Shown here one piece after another: positions 22,640-33,775 of a stretch of DNA of 45,000 nucleotides. The notes beneath the pieces were generated by a model. It saw only the letters and a program-made list of their open reading frames with translations. It did not search any database and was not told where the DNA came from. Source of the stretch: Chondrilla cf. caribensis (taxonomy: Eukaryota > Porifera > Demospongiae > Chondrillida > Chondrillidae); contig OZ026552.1 in the NCBI GenBank assembly GCA_964020155.1, positions 2,663,855 through 2,708,854 of the forward strand, in the 5' to 3' direction. The position numbers and the translations under genes were made by a program. Every line of letters begins with the position of its first letter. The stretch's first letter is position 1.

Positions 22640-25600
22640 TCAATCTAAAATTTGGATATCACCATCAGTCCAGTCTTGGCTTAAATCATACTCCCATGAG
22701 GAATCCTCCCCTTCATAAGCCACTTCAAACTTCCAGCTACTCCAGTCCCCAATTTGCCGCAAGACAGTTCCTCTGTACCACGAGTGGCTACCATCCTCCT
22801 CTCGAAAACGATGTGAAATGGCACACCCGACTAAGTCATGAGGGCAAATGGTCTTTGCTGAACTGTTGGGACTACGATAGGGCAAAATGGTGCCCTCTTC
22901 TATCTCTGAACTCATGCCAATTAGCTTTAAAAGGTTCTCCTGAAGTTTGGCAATTGAATGCTGATGTCCACCACTTGAAAAAAGAAATAAGGACTTATCA
23001 GCTACTTGTTGCAGTATTGTTCTGCGATACTTCAATTGCAATTTGATAGCATCCCGTTTCTGTGCAGCTGTAGACATTGATTGTATTTTTGCACGAGCAA
23101 TTGACTTCTTCCTCCAAAAACCCAAAGCCATGACCTGACTGATGAGCTGATTTCGCTCCTTTTCTTCGTTTTTCTGTTTTGCAATCAGTGCTTCCTCTTT
23201 CTTTCTAAGCTGAGCCGAACGATACTCTTCCAGTTCTTTTCTGCGTTGCAAAAACAGCTTTCGGTGAGAGGCTGCAGCTTTCCTTGCCACACAGAATATC
23301 ATTTCCTTTTCTTCTTCAGACTTCTTATGAAGCCATTCTCTTGTTTTATTGTTTACAAACAATATAATCCCTTCTAAAGCCACAGTGCGAGAATGTGGTT
23401 TTTGTCTTAGCAATCGATCGAGTTGGGCAAAATCACGTTCACTGATGGCGTTGGTGTTTGGCACAGATTTGGTTTGTTTTGCAATTATCTCAATTGGTTT
23501 ACCTTCCGTACTTTGAAGCTGTTGAGCAAGAAGGCGATCCATCAGAGAGGCAAAACTGGTAAAGACTATCTGAAGAATCTCTGTAACCATGCCATCATTC
23601 TCACATGGCTTAACTAGCTCTTTCAGTATCTCATCATGAGTAATTGACACTTCGTGAAAGAGGACAGCTTCTCCAGTAATGACTGTGGAGCTGTCACTGG
23701 CCCATTCTCTGAACATATGAGCCATATGCTGATACTTTATGTTCAACGCTGTTATAGACACACCAGATTCAATTATTCTCCAGAGTGGCCCTGTGACCAG
23801 TTTGCCAATTAAACCCAGAGCTCTGATTCCTGCAAGTAGTTCTGGTCGTTGAAGCTCTGAAGAAACAGCCTGTAGCAAACGGTTAGGTGTTCCATAGACA
23901 TGACGAAAGAAGTATACCAAATGAGAGTGAACGTAGTACAATCCAGCTCCATCATAGAAGATAATATTGAAGCGATTACCACGAAATGCAGCCAGTGGTA
24001 AAGTTGTGATTCCTTGAGAGCGAAGATGCTGCATGAAGGATGAGTAACAGCCTGCTTTTTCTGATCCATATTTGTGCACTGCTTTACAAACAATCCTCAC
24101 AAGTCTCACTGTATCAGGTTCATTGGCATCTGTAGAATACACCTGCTGTGGCCCTGATCCACTTTCACAGTGCAGTCTCTCCCATTCCTTCAGGCATTCA
24201 CTAGCCGTATCAGCCATAGCAACTAGAAAATGGAGGCCACAGAAGAAATTATTCATTCGGTGAAGTTCTACTTGCTGCTCTTTGGACAGGTTGTTCCATG
24301 TTGCCATAATCTTTGGAAGCATTTCTTTGCGGTAGTCCTCAAGCAGTTCGTTAAACTTCTTTTGAACAACATGCCTATCAGACATAGTATTTTGAATTGC
24401 CAGTAGTATCTTACTGGTGACTGCCGAAGAAGAGCCATCATCCTCTTCACACTTTGGTTTGCAAGCAGCTTGAATGTCTTCCAATATTTGGAGAAACATT
24501 TCTAAGGTATTATCAGCTGTGCCAGCTTTGATGTCAGCCAATGCTAATGAATAGGATGATCCTTCTGTTGAGACTTGAAAGCCCATGTATTTGTCTCCAA
24601 ACTTCGTAGTACCATCACTGTGCAGTGTGAGTCCACTTGCTTGCTGACAAAGATCTTCAGCAACTTGTTGATAACTCACTACCTTTCCGAGCACCGTCAT
24701 TTCAGCTAGTAAACTACATGATGGTAGACGGTCAACACTGCACTTCGCCAACTTTTCCAATACTGCTTGTATGATTGGAGAAACATGGCGGATACCAACT
24801 CCCCTTGATAACATATCGAGGCATACTTCAAGTACTGGAGCAATATATCTTCCATGTGTAAAAGTAGTGACATGCTTTTCCTTGTTTATCAACTTTGTCA
24901 CTTGCTCATTTAATTCTATGTTCAATTCTTCAAGCTCAACAATCCTGTCTCTTAAACCAGAATCAGTGATAAGTTCTTCTTGACTGTCATCAGACTCTAC
25001 ATCATTGAGAGTTTGGCACCTTTGTTTTCAATACAAGAGCTTGGATTTATATCGCCCCAATGCCTTCAGTTTTCGGCTAACTGACACTTCCATCTTATTG
25101 GCTAACATGTGCTTCTCATCTAAATCTTTCAAAATTTGTTGAATTTCTGTGTCTTTCTTCTTAAGCTCTTCTGATTGTTGTTTGATTTTGTACTCTTTCC
25201 TTTTTTCTCGGCGTCGTGCATTACGATAAGCAGGTTTATAGGTCTTCAACTGGTGTTCCAACTTTGCTAATTCTTTTCGGCTTTCTTCCAATTGACAGGT
25301 CAAAACAGAAATTTCCTCAGCCATCTCACTACTCAAGACTTCTAAGCATTCAGCTTCCATTTGCAAGTTACTACTAGTCGTAGGTTGTACGCCCTCATCT
25401 ACCATTTTTTGACCAGGAATGCTGAAGCTTTGTGCTTCTAAATGAGCCTTTCCTGCGTGGTCTTTGCGAATAACAAGGTTGTGGTGTTTCTGATGTAGTG
25501 ATTTCACTGCTTTTGTAATAGCTTGAATACTTGGCTCAAGTTTAGGCCAGCTATCATGACATAATGCTTTCAGCCAACAGTAAATAACTTTCCATGAATG

Positions 25601-25765
25601 CTTCTGTCGTACTTTGTAGCGATACAATTCTAAGATGAGCCCATTGTTTATTGGGTCAGTTATGGTCAGTTTCGCTGTACTGCCATCTTCAAGGAGACTA
25701 TCCAGCTTCTCAAAGGTCAGCCCATACTTCTGACAATGCTGACCCGCAAACTCAGCTTTTGCCAT
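22640..25765 (-). CDS. Transposase-like protein with Tudor/SH3-like C-terminus; in-frame TGA
   Basis: From the ATG at 25,765 the frame is open to 22,640 (1,041 codons) apart from a single TGA at 25,028-25,030. The parts before (245 codons) and after (795 codons) are in the same frame. The N-terminal part has a basic segment (LHQKHHNLVIRKD) and a long coiled coil (residues ~155-240). The middle part has LTLHSDGTTKFGDKY (Asp at ~384), DIKAGTADNTLEMFLQILED, NNFFCGLHFLVAMAD (C-x2-H) and FRGNRFNIIFYDGAG, a pattern like RNase-H-fold transposases and derived genes seen in corals and sponges. A Lys/Glu-rich coiled coil follows. The last ~65 residues (HDLVGCAISHRF...SWYRGTV...WEYDLSQDWTDGDIQILD) look like a Tudor/SH3-barrel chromatin reader. 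It lies inside the 5-kb insertion. Possible roles: transposase of the element, or captured host gene. An acceptor-like TTGCAG 14 bp upstream of the ATG suggests a 5' UTR intron. Confidence 0.6.
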
Positions 25766-26923
25766 AATTTATTCTCTGCAAGACAAATGCAGCTATAGTA
25801 ATGAGAAGAACGATAAATGTCTTATAACTATTATGAAAAACAGATCCTTTTCATGCATGGTTAAGGTATTATGTAACTATTATACTTAATGAAAGATAAC
25901 ATGGCATGTACAAAAATTAATATAAGAAAATAAGGAATTTGCATGATTACATATAGAAAAAAACAATGAATTCACGATAAAGTTGTACAGTGGTAAGTTC
26001 ATGCAAATTATATGTTATGCAAAATAATATTATGCCAATCATACATATGCACATAATCGAACTAAAGGTAAGGTATAGCTATAAATTCGTATACATGTAT
26101 ATTATATATATACTTGAAAGTTCAACAATAAATGTTCAAGAATTGTGGTTGAGGAGTTCGCTTTCTAGTGATTTAGTGTGGCGGTTAAAGATTGTAAAAC
26201 ACCCACAGAGACAAGTTCACAACATAACTTACATCTACGTAGATGTCCTAGGCCTCCGAGATGTAGCGAAAACCCGAAAAAGGAACTCAAAACGTCCCGA
26301 AACCAAAATCGTTGATTTCCAATGCCGAAGATTGAATTGAAACAATTCGAATATGGCAGTGAAACAGAGTCCAATTATGACGTAAACGATCGATAGCAGT
26401 TTATAAGTTGAACATGCAGCAGTTCGCGCACAATACTGCAAAGAGACTAACCTTTTGTTAGGATTTACGCTAATTTCGCCGATAATGGAAACCAGAATAA
26501 AGCAAATATGATTAAACCTATCTTGATAGTAAGGTCAAGTCTTCACATAAAATCGCACCAAGAGATAAGTATCTACGTTCGTCTTTTCCCGCTTGGAAAT
26601 ATCGCGACCACTCGTCGTACATTGAAACAATATAAATTAGGAGTTAGGTATTATTTTATATTAGTTACAATATCGTTGGAATCGCTACTAAAGATACTGA
26701 ATAAGAAATTTTGATTTTATCGAGCTTCGGAGTAGGGTTCAGCGAATCGTCATTAAGGCCTTCGAATTGGTCAGCCATGATGACGTCCATTTTGGCAGAC
26801 ATTTTTGTATGACGTCATTGTCCTGGCACGTTTGCGTTGCGATTCTAAACTTTTTAGTTTTTTTTTTTCATGGGACCAATCTACTATGGTAAGAGCGAGG
26901 TTCTGCACGTAGTGCACGCCTAG

Positions 26924-27459
26924 TATAACACTATAACCACTTACATACCAAGCGTCTTCAGATCAACAAGCTTGTGGTGATTACCATGATTGTGCAATAC
27001 GTGGATACAGTGTCATCAGTAATTATATTCATTGGAGCAAGTAAGCAGATACCCAGGTACTGCAAATTTAATGCAATTCATTGTACAGAGGTCAGAATGC
27101 TATTTCATATGAATATCGTTATAAGAGATCCTGTGTACATACTGTATTACAATGTACCTAGGTGAGGACATAGTGCAAGGCATTATATAATATTAATCCA
27201 TAGAAGAAGGCATGGATGCATTCAGTAATATTCAGTGAAATTACATTGGCCATATAGTATTGTATGTTCCTGCTATTTAGTACATAATAAAGGATGACAA
27301 AATACTAATATTATTTATTTGATGAGTGTTCCTTAATTCATCTTATTCATGTACTGTACATACTATACGTATCTTTGGATAGTAATAAATCTTCACAGGA
27401 TATAGTTGAAATTTTTGAAAATCAGTTTGTGAGTACTCTAAACCTACTAGACGTTCGGT
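26924..27459. other. Intergenic, paralogous to 10,370-10,960
   Basis: No supported gene. Alignment with 10,370-10,960 is its main feature. The homology ends near 27,455. The following 200 bp (TTTTGCCGGACC...CCGGCAAAATAC) are GC-richer and contain a 9-bp inverted repeat TTTTGCCGG/CCGGCAAAA (27,459 and 27,521) of unknown origin. Confidence 0.6.
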
Positions 27460-27662
27460 TTTGCCGGACCACCCGGGGGCTGCTTGCTCCAGGCCTGGTT
27501 CCCTATAATAAAGTTAACCTCACCGGCAAAATACTTTTATTCTCCGTCGAACATGGAGCCATTACGATCCTGGCATACACGCGTATTACCATTTCAACTA
27601 TCCACGGTAATCGATACCTACGACTCGAAAATCGAGGACGCACATGTACGGGTAAAAGATTA

Positions 27663-28206
27663 AGGTAAACGGGGGTAATTCCGTAATACATTGACTTTAA
27701 CACTGTATAAATCAACGACGCTAGAAACTACAAGTGGTAAACTTAAACGGGCAGCGGACCTACATGTGTAGAATCAGCGTACCTGATTTGAGCCAGTTAC
27801 TCTTCGTCTTTAATGAACATGGTTTTGAAATGTGCTGCCGATTCGAATTGGGGGAATTCCGTAATTTCCTGAGCGCGTCATTTTAGAGCATTGTACGACG
27901 GCGAGGAGTAAAAAACGAGTTACAATTGAGGTTAAAAGCAGCTTAAAAGTACTATATCGTGCCTGAATTCTACCACGTTGTCAATCATCTCATTTAGATT
28001 GTGAGCACAATAGCGTATCGACTTCGGCATTGTCTTGTACGTAGAGAAGACCGGTACAATCGGTAGGCGCTGGGCTAACAGCGCACTAGTTGAAGTTGAC
28101 TAGCAGGTATTAGTGTAGGACATCGCTCCGTACCTTCGCTCCAGTAAAGTGAGTTGAAATCGAAAATTACGAAATTACCCCAATTACGGAATTACCCCCA
28201 TTTACC
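27663..28206. mobile_element. Harbinger-like MITE with TTA target duplication
   Basis: The left end AGGTAAACGGGGGTAATTCC and the reverse complement of the right end AGGTAAATGGGGGTAATTCC form ~24-bp inverted termini. TTA is present on both sides (27,660-27,662 and 28,207-28,209). Sub-terminal repeats GGGGGAATTCCGTAATTTCC (27,851) and TTACCCCAATTACGGAATTA occur inside. A 3-bp TTA/TWA duplication is typical of PIF/Harbinger. It has no coding capacity (544 bp). It ends about 350 bp before the nuclease gene start and could supply promoter sequence. Confidence 0.8.
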
Positions 28207-28561
28207 TTACGTCATAATGATTGCGCAAACGTGTGTCAACGTACATGGCAATGAAAGCAAAACAGTTTCCATGGTGAAATGGCGGGAAACTCTGTCTCTC
28301 TGGTCGCTAAAATGACGTGTAGTGCTTAGTATAGCAACGAGGGAGGCTTCAAGGGAATCATGAAGGGGATTTCTGAGGGACTTATCGTTCAATTTGCTGA
28401 CTTGTCTATAACTTTGTTATATAAAGCAGAACGTTAAATTAATATAGGCCTATCTTAGCTTAGAACAGTTACAGGTAGCTGTCGATTTCAGTCTTGTTCA
28501 GAAACGTTCAGTTTATTTGAAGATTGATTGCGAGATTATTATATTCCTTTGAAGACTATTC

Positions 28562-31500
28562 ATGGTATGTCTTTATTTCATAGTCTACCTAAATAACTCA
28601 CTCTATTCTAACTTATAGCCACATGTACTGAGGTACTATGCATATCCCTTGTAATGATACTTCTTTTTAACCATAACGTGCTGTATGTCGTATTTTACAG
28701 GCTACTGAACTAAGTGTGCCAGCAGTAGAGGATACTGATGTAAGTATATATAGAGTGGTAATCTGATGGTAACTATTTGGTAGATCAATGTAGCTGTTTT
28801 GGTCTTTTTAAGGTTAAATTTGTACTTAGTATAATACATATACATGCAAGATCTCATGGTCCGTTCATATCACATTATATGTATGTATAATCAATCAGTG
28901 TTGATCTAATATCTACATGTATGAAACCACAGCATGAATTCCTTTTCACTCAAATGTTCATAGAAACATTCCATGGATGATGATGGTGCTATCAAGATCA
29001 CTGTGATAATGTTCAAAGAAGCTCATGTGAGTCACATAAACTGTTTATACACTTGTAGTAGATATTCACATACATAGTGTGAAGATTTGGAATGGATAGT
29101 GAGACTCTCCAAATATTACATATTAAAACCTATATCAAGTGCAATTCGACTCATAACTATGTATATATTACGTATGTTAAACCTCTGTTGTACATGCATG
29201 TATATATGATGAATAAATGACTCTGAGTTTGTTTTAGTGTACAGTTTTTCTACAATTTGCATATTACTGAATAGAGATTACAACAAGCATTGACCAGTTG
29301 CTCTCCTTCACTTTAAATGCAATCTTAAGAGAATTAGATGCACAGCAGAGACAAAACCTACGTATATCATGCATAAAGACTTTTAAAATGTTTCATTGCT
29401 CATTTTCAGCCCACTGAAGATGTGGATTCTGAATTTAAGGATTTTGAAGTGGAAATTGCACAAATATTGGAAGAAATCCCCGGTTTTGAGTTAGAGCACC
29501 CTGCAAACCAAACAGGGAAGAAGGCCCAGAACTTCTCTAATGCAGACATTCGTCCTGATATAGTCGGAAGATACTATGGGAGAAGAGTTGTCGTGGATAC
29601 CAAGCTCTACGACAATAGTGCTATCAAACCCAGCGACATTGAGAAAATTGACCGGGATAGTCAACTCCTAGGTGAGAATGTCTTTGTCTAGCTATTACTG
29701 TACATATTCTGTGTATGATGGCTCCAAGTCATATGTCATAGTTCAGTATTATATGTATCTACATATACGGCCATTGTGTTTCAGTAGTTGTTCCATTTCC
29801 TGTGTTAGCATTGTTATTATGGAAACTGTAAAATGAAATTGACAACCTTGTCACAACCCTGTACACAAACTTGTACACAACCTTGAACACAACCTTGTAT
29901 ACAAGCCTGCAACAACCTTGTTACAACCATGTAACGGCTTAAGAATTAATACTGTAAACAAGGTTGTAGCAACCATGTTCACAGTTCCAATTCCTATGTT
30001 GTGATAATACTGTTGAAAGGCTAATCCAACAACCTTCTTAAAAATGCTACAACTTTACAGTCACCTTTTACATCCTTACCAGAGGCTCATACAAGCTCAT
30101 ACAATGTAGTAACAGACGTACATACAAGTCTTTACCAAAGTGGAGACAAGGTTGTATTATTCTTTTTGGGTATACTATTAAATTATATGCACATTGCTCT
30201 CTAAATTTTATTGAACTGTATGCATACCTATGTATATACGTATGATTGCATATTTTTGTATGTACATGTGGTCTCGATCTATTTTGTAATAATATAAAAA
30301 TGAAAATCTGCCGATTGTTTTATTGTGATGATGTACGTATGTAGTAGTGCTGGAACGATTAATCAATTGATTTTCATTTTAAATCTGATTATTGTTAATA
30401 GTGCAAGCAAATTGATTAATCACAGGAAGTAATTAAGTGAGTAGAACAGGAAGCCACCCCCACCTCACTACCCAGAACCTTCACTCCATGGGTTCAATTT
30501 TGAACCTGAAAGTGAAAAGGATTCTATGGACTTCACTTCATGCGTGTCTATTGGATGACTACTCAGTCTAATAAAGTGGGAGTGGTTTCCAGTTACGCCC
30601 ACTTAATTACTTCAGGCAATTATTTGGTTAATATGTACTGATAATCGATTTGAAAATTACAGCCGATTCCCAGCCCTTATATGTACATAGGTAACTTTCT
30701 GCTCTTTTTTGATGTGCCATGTATTGTTGTTTTGCAGGAGCCTTTCCTATTTTGGTAAATTCAGGAGATAAAATATCACAAGCGAACTTCAAACTAATGA
30801 ATCGTATTGGAGCCTACATAGAGGTTTCCCGTACCACTTATGGATGGCGTGAAGACTTCAAAAGTAGAGTTGTCCAGGTACATATGTACGTACGTACGTT
30901 TGTAGTATAGACTGTTAATGTGCAGTGGATTTGGGTACGTATATTATGGGTTTGGGTTTATGTGGAGTTCTGTGTACAGAGGGTTTAATTTGGGTTTACC
31001 GATTCCAGTATACATTAGGTTTTGATGGTTTTGTACCTACATATCTGACCATGTACAAACGTACAAAACCATCAAAACAACTATAAAGATTGGCTTGCAT
31101 ACATTTGAATTGTGATTATCATCCACCAAGAGTGTAGTCATGGGTCTATGTCATAAGGCAAGTAATAGTCCCTCACTCACTTCCATCCCAAACATAATAA
31201 GCCAATCTGTTACTGAGTTATGTACACTGGATGTGGGTACATCTGTGTTTCAAACAATTTCATTTAGTTACATGTAGTAATATCACATAGATTCAACATT
31301 TGAATGCTATTTTTCATCACATCTACTGATTCTGTTTTCCATTCGTCTTATACACCAACTGTCTGCTACCATGTTATTGAAGAATGTATGAGAATACAGT
31401 GTGATGTTCAATGTCTTAGTTTGTATGCAAGTTATATCGTTTTTGTCACATACTAGAGACTCAGTATTATGTCATCAATCTGTGATTGTTGCTGCCATCT

Positions 31501-31613
31501 GTACATGCAAACCAAGAATGTAGTCTGCGTGTAGACATGTCCGTGGTTCTCAATCTTCATTGTCTCTGTTATAGGCACTTCATGCAAAATTGAATTGGAC
31601 TGTCAAGAACTGA
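28562..31613 (+). CDS. PD-(D/E)XK nuclease-like protein (six exons, 181 aa)
   Basis: Exons: 28,562-28,564 (ATG only, donor GTATGT), 28,701-28,739, 28,964-29,026, 29,410-29,671, 30,738-30,877 and 31,575-31,613 (stop TGA). All junctions are GT-AG and phases close over 546 nt. The N-terminal ~40 residues are acidic and probably disordered. From FEVEIAQILEEIPGFELEHP (47-66) the pattern is that of restriction-endonuclease-like folds: an acidic first helix, then RPDIVG (Asp85), then RRVVVDTKL (Asp98-x-Lys100), giving the D...(D/E)xK metal-binding triad. A following domain has FPILVNSGDKIS and GAYIEVSRTTYGWREDF. The predicted role is a divalent-metal-dependent DNA nuclease; target and cellular site are unknown. 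AATAAA motifs lie at 31,780 and 31,868. Three or more degraded copies occur at 34.0-34.25 and 41.5-44.0 kb, but only this copy keeps all motifs intact. Confidence 0.8.
29846..29935. repeat. Degenerate ACAACCTTGT tandem repeat in intron 4
   Basis: Five to seven imperfect copies of ACAACCTTGTACAC-like units, with scattered further copies and inverted copies (AACAAGGTTGTAGCAACC) up to about 30,160. It lies within the large fourth intron of the nuclease gene. Confidence 0.7.
30344..30684. mobile_element. Possible hAT-like MITE in intron 4 of the nuclease gene
   Basis: The left end TAGTGCTGGAACGATTAATC and the reverse complement of the right end AAGGGCTGGGAATCGGCTG resemble hAT termini (TAGxGCTGG...). 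Internally there is an inverted pair: GGAAGTAATTAAGTGAGTAG at 30,425 against TGAAGTAATTAAGTGGGCGT on the other strand near 30,615. A related inverted pair lies at about 36,988-37,205 in P450 intron 4. I could not fix an 8-bp target duplication. Confidence 0.4.
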
Positions 31614-32325
31614 TTATAACAGTAATCATAATAATTATTATAGTATAGTACATGTTACATTAATTTATATGCTTTGAAACTTGAACTATTATTTGATATT
31701 TTTGTAAAAATCATAAAATAATAATTATCAAGAATAACTTTAAATATGATTATATACATTAAATTTTATTAATATTATTAATAAATCATCATTAATGACT
31801 GTACTATAGTATGATAATATGTTTACTACATATGTAATTAGAGTCATGATAATAATATAGCAACAATAATAAAACTAATAATGAATTTTATTATCAGACA
31901 TATATTATAGTGTTGTTTTTATAAAACAAATTGTGCAATGAATCTGTTATGCATAATATACAGTTCTAATACATGAAGGTCGACCTCCTCTTGATCTAAA
32001 ACAGTCTCATAATAATAATTATAATATACACATGGCCAGAATCTTTTAGGTTAGTCAACAGGCAAAATAAAATGTATATATATTAGCCGGCTAAAGGAGC
32101 TAATATAGACCGGATCTGTATATATATATTATAGATCTGTTAACATTGCTGGTGAATCATTATTGTCCAGGTCTATATAGGACCATGTCATGTATGTCAC
32201 AATGGCATACCAATAAAATACTTCGCAGAATAATATTATTATTACAAACGTCATAGTAACACAGTACAAGTAAATACATGCAAATACACCATTGGTACTA
32301 TGGAGTTTGAGGTGCCATGTATATT
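31614..32325. other. AT-rich intergenic spacer, present in three copies
   Basis: No gene. The sequence, including GAAGGTCGACCTCCTCTTGA, ACACATGGCCAGAATCTTAG-type and ACAGTACAAGTAAATACATG, recurs at 34,250-34,930 and 43,980-44,500. It is part of the duplicated nuclease-P450 block. Confidence 0.8.
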
Positions 32326-32718
32326 ATTCAGGAGCGTTTAAAAACGTAGTCTGGTGAAGAGAGTTCTTCATCTGGACATTAACCCTGTGGGTCGTCTTCA
32401 GCAGTCGGGGTGCCTTGGGAGTTACCCTCCTTTAATAGGGTTTGGCCTTCCCGCCAAGACCCTTGCAATTGAGGCCTTTGAGATCCAGCAAAGAAGACCC
32501 ATGATAAACCTTGATGCTGGTCTACTTTTGGATCGATCGTGGACCCCCTATGTTCATCCAAGGAGTGGAAGTCACGAGACCGGAAGTGTCTTGGCAGGAA
32601 GCCCAAACCCTATTAAAGGAGGCTCCCAAGGCACCCCAACTGCTGAAGACAACACAGGGTTGAAACATCCAGCTGAAGAACTCTCTTCACCAGACTGCGT
32701 TTTTAAACACTCCTGAAT
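32326..32718. mobile_element. Foldback (long inverted-repeat) element
   Basis: ATTCAGGAG begins both strands. The arms of about 160-170 bp include CAGTCTGGTGAAGAGAGTTC, GTCTTCAGCAGT, GGGGTGCCTTGGGAG and CCTCCTTTAATAGGGTTTGG. They pair with moderate mismatch around a centre near GGATCGATCG (32,530). The corresponding places in the paralogous spacers (near 34,945 and 44,490) lack it. The open frames across it on both strands are by-products of the palindrome. Confidence 0.8.
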
Positions 32719-32984
32719 CCAAATGGATTTTCCCAATTAATTTTTCTTCTATTATGATAATACAAATTACTGTGTTGATGTATTTTTAATTGTATTTCAT
32801 AATCATAACGATATACAATTTAAGAATACACCAATACAATTATTATTTTGTTCCACATAATATAATAGTAAAATAATACAATTATTCTTAATTATTGTAT
32901 ATATATTACATTAATAATTTTATCACGCATAATAATATCTAAATCTAACTAGTATCATTAACACTGAGCAATATCGGCTCATCA

Positions 32985-33500
32985 GGACAGATTAGCAACT
33001 TCTTCATAATATACATTTAAGGAAATTGATTCAGTATTCATATACGACAAGTTGAACCTTCTTATAATCTGGACACAACAAGGAGAATATAGGAATACAC
33101 ATCTCATACGTACGTACGTACATTCCCAAAGTGAACTGTGACCAGACATCACTCACATGTGCCAGTGCTATTCTGATCTCCAATTCGGCTACTCTTCTTC
33201 CAATACAGGTCCGAGCGCCAAAACTGAATGGAAGTGATCCAAACTTGTTCATCAATCAGAGATGAAATCATCAGGATGATGGAAATTATCCGGATGCCTT
33301 GTACAGGCATTTGTTGGACCAGGTATGAACACCATTGTCTGGAATGATATAGCAATAATCATAAATGTATTACCAGTCACTGCTCGATAAAGTGAAGTGC
33401 AAATGTATGTACTCACTCCAGATGGTACTTTATATCCAGACAACACAATATCAGATTGAATCATACAAGTATGTATTGGAACAACTGAATGAATCCTAAC
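32985..33500 (-). pseudogene. P450 pseudogene, 3' exons only
   Basis: Minus-strand matches to P450 exons 6, 7 and 8. These are IQSDIVLSGYKVPSG (about 33,416-33,494), TMVFIPGPTNACTRHPDNFHH then [21 protein letters not shown] (about 33,165-33,345), and [17 protein letters not shown] (about 32,985-33,072). Exon 7 has lost about 17 bases around the RWLEDD codons (frameshift), and exon 8 runs into an early stop. No exons 1-5 are present upstream. The intron-5 homology ends at 33,775, where copied nuclease-gene sequence begins. It is a broken partial duplicate of the gene at 35,332-41,115. Confidence 0.85.
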
Positions 33501-33775
33501 TAACGAAGGATTTGAATGTAGTGTAATGGCTTCAGAATAAAATAAAACAAATTTAAATAATCAAGTTGATGAAAAATATCAGTAATGAATAAGTAGTGGT
33601 AGTTGAAGATGTAGTCAAGATAGAATAGATTAGACCAAATCAGGATTAACATAGTAATAAGTATTGCGTAACCACACTGACACACTGAATATACAACCAG
33701 TAAATTAAACACTTCTGTTTGTAGAATTCATGGTTTGTTAACCAGGATAAAGACCTCGAGTATCAGATACTGCAC

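Larger units (their letters stand above)
21871..26923. mobile_element. ~5.05-kb insertion carrying the transposase/Tudor-like gene
   Basis: Bases before 21,871 and after 26,923 are contiguous in the paralogous segment at about 10,350-10,400 (CTGTACTGAG then TATAACACTA). The left end TCACCGAGCGGAAG is shared with a second repeat copy whose end lies at 36,507 (TCAGCGAGCGGAAG), fixing the terminus. The right end has a small hairpin TGCAC-GTA-GTGCA (26,904-26,916) shortly before CTAG (26,920-26,923). Start TC, end CTRR, a 3' hairpin and an A|T target are Helitron-like. A TA target duplication (21,869-21,870 and 26,924-26,925) explains the flanks equally well. I see no terminal inverted repeats and no RepHel protein. 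Insertion is well supported; class is unresolved. Confidence 0.6.

Noticed and set aside
25028..25030. Selenocysteine at the in-frame TGA
   Set aside because: The context is a coiled-coil end with no redox motif, and I see no SECIS-like structure downstream.
32354..32716. 120-aa open frame on the plus strand with a 75-aa partner on the minus strand
   Set aside because: Both lie in the foldback element and mirror each other because of the inverted arms.
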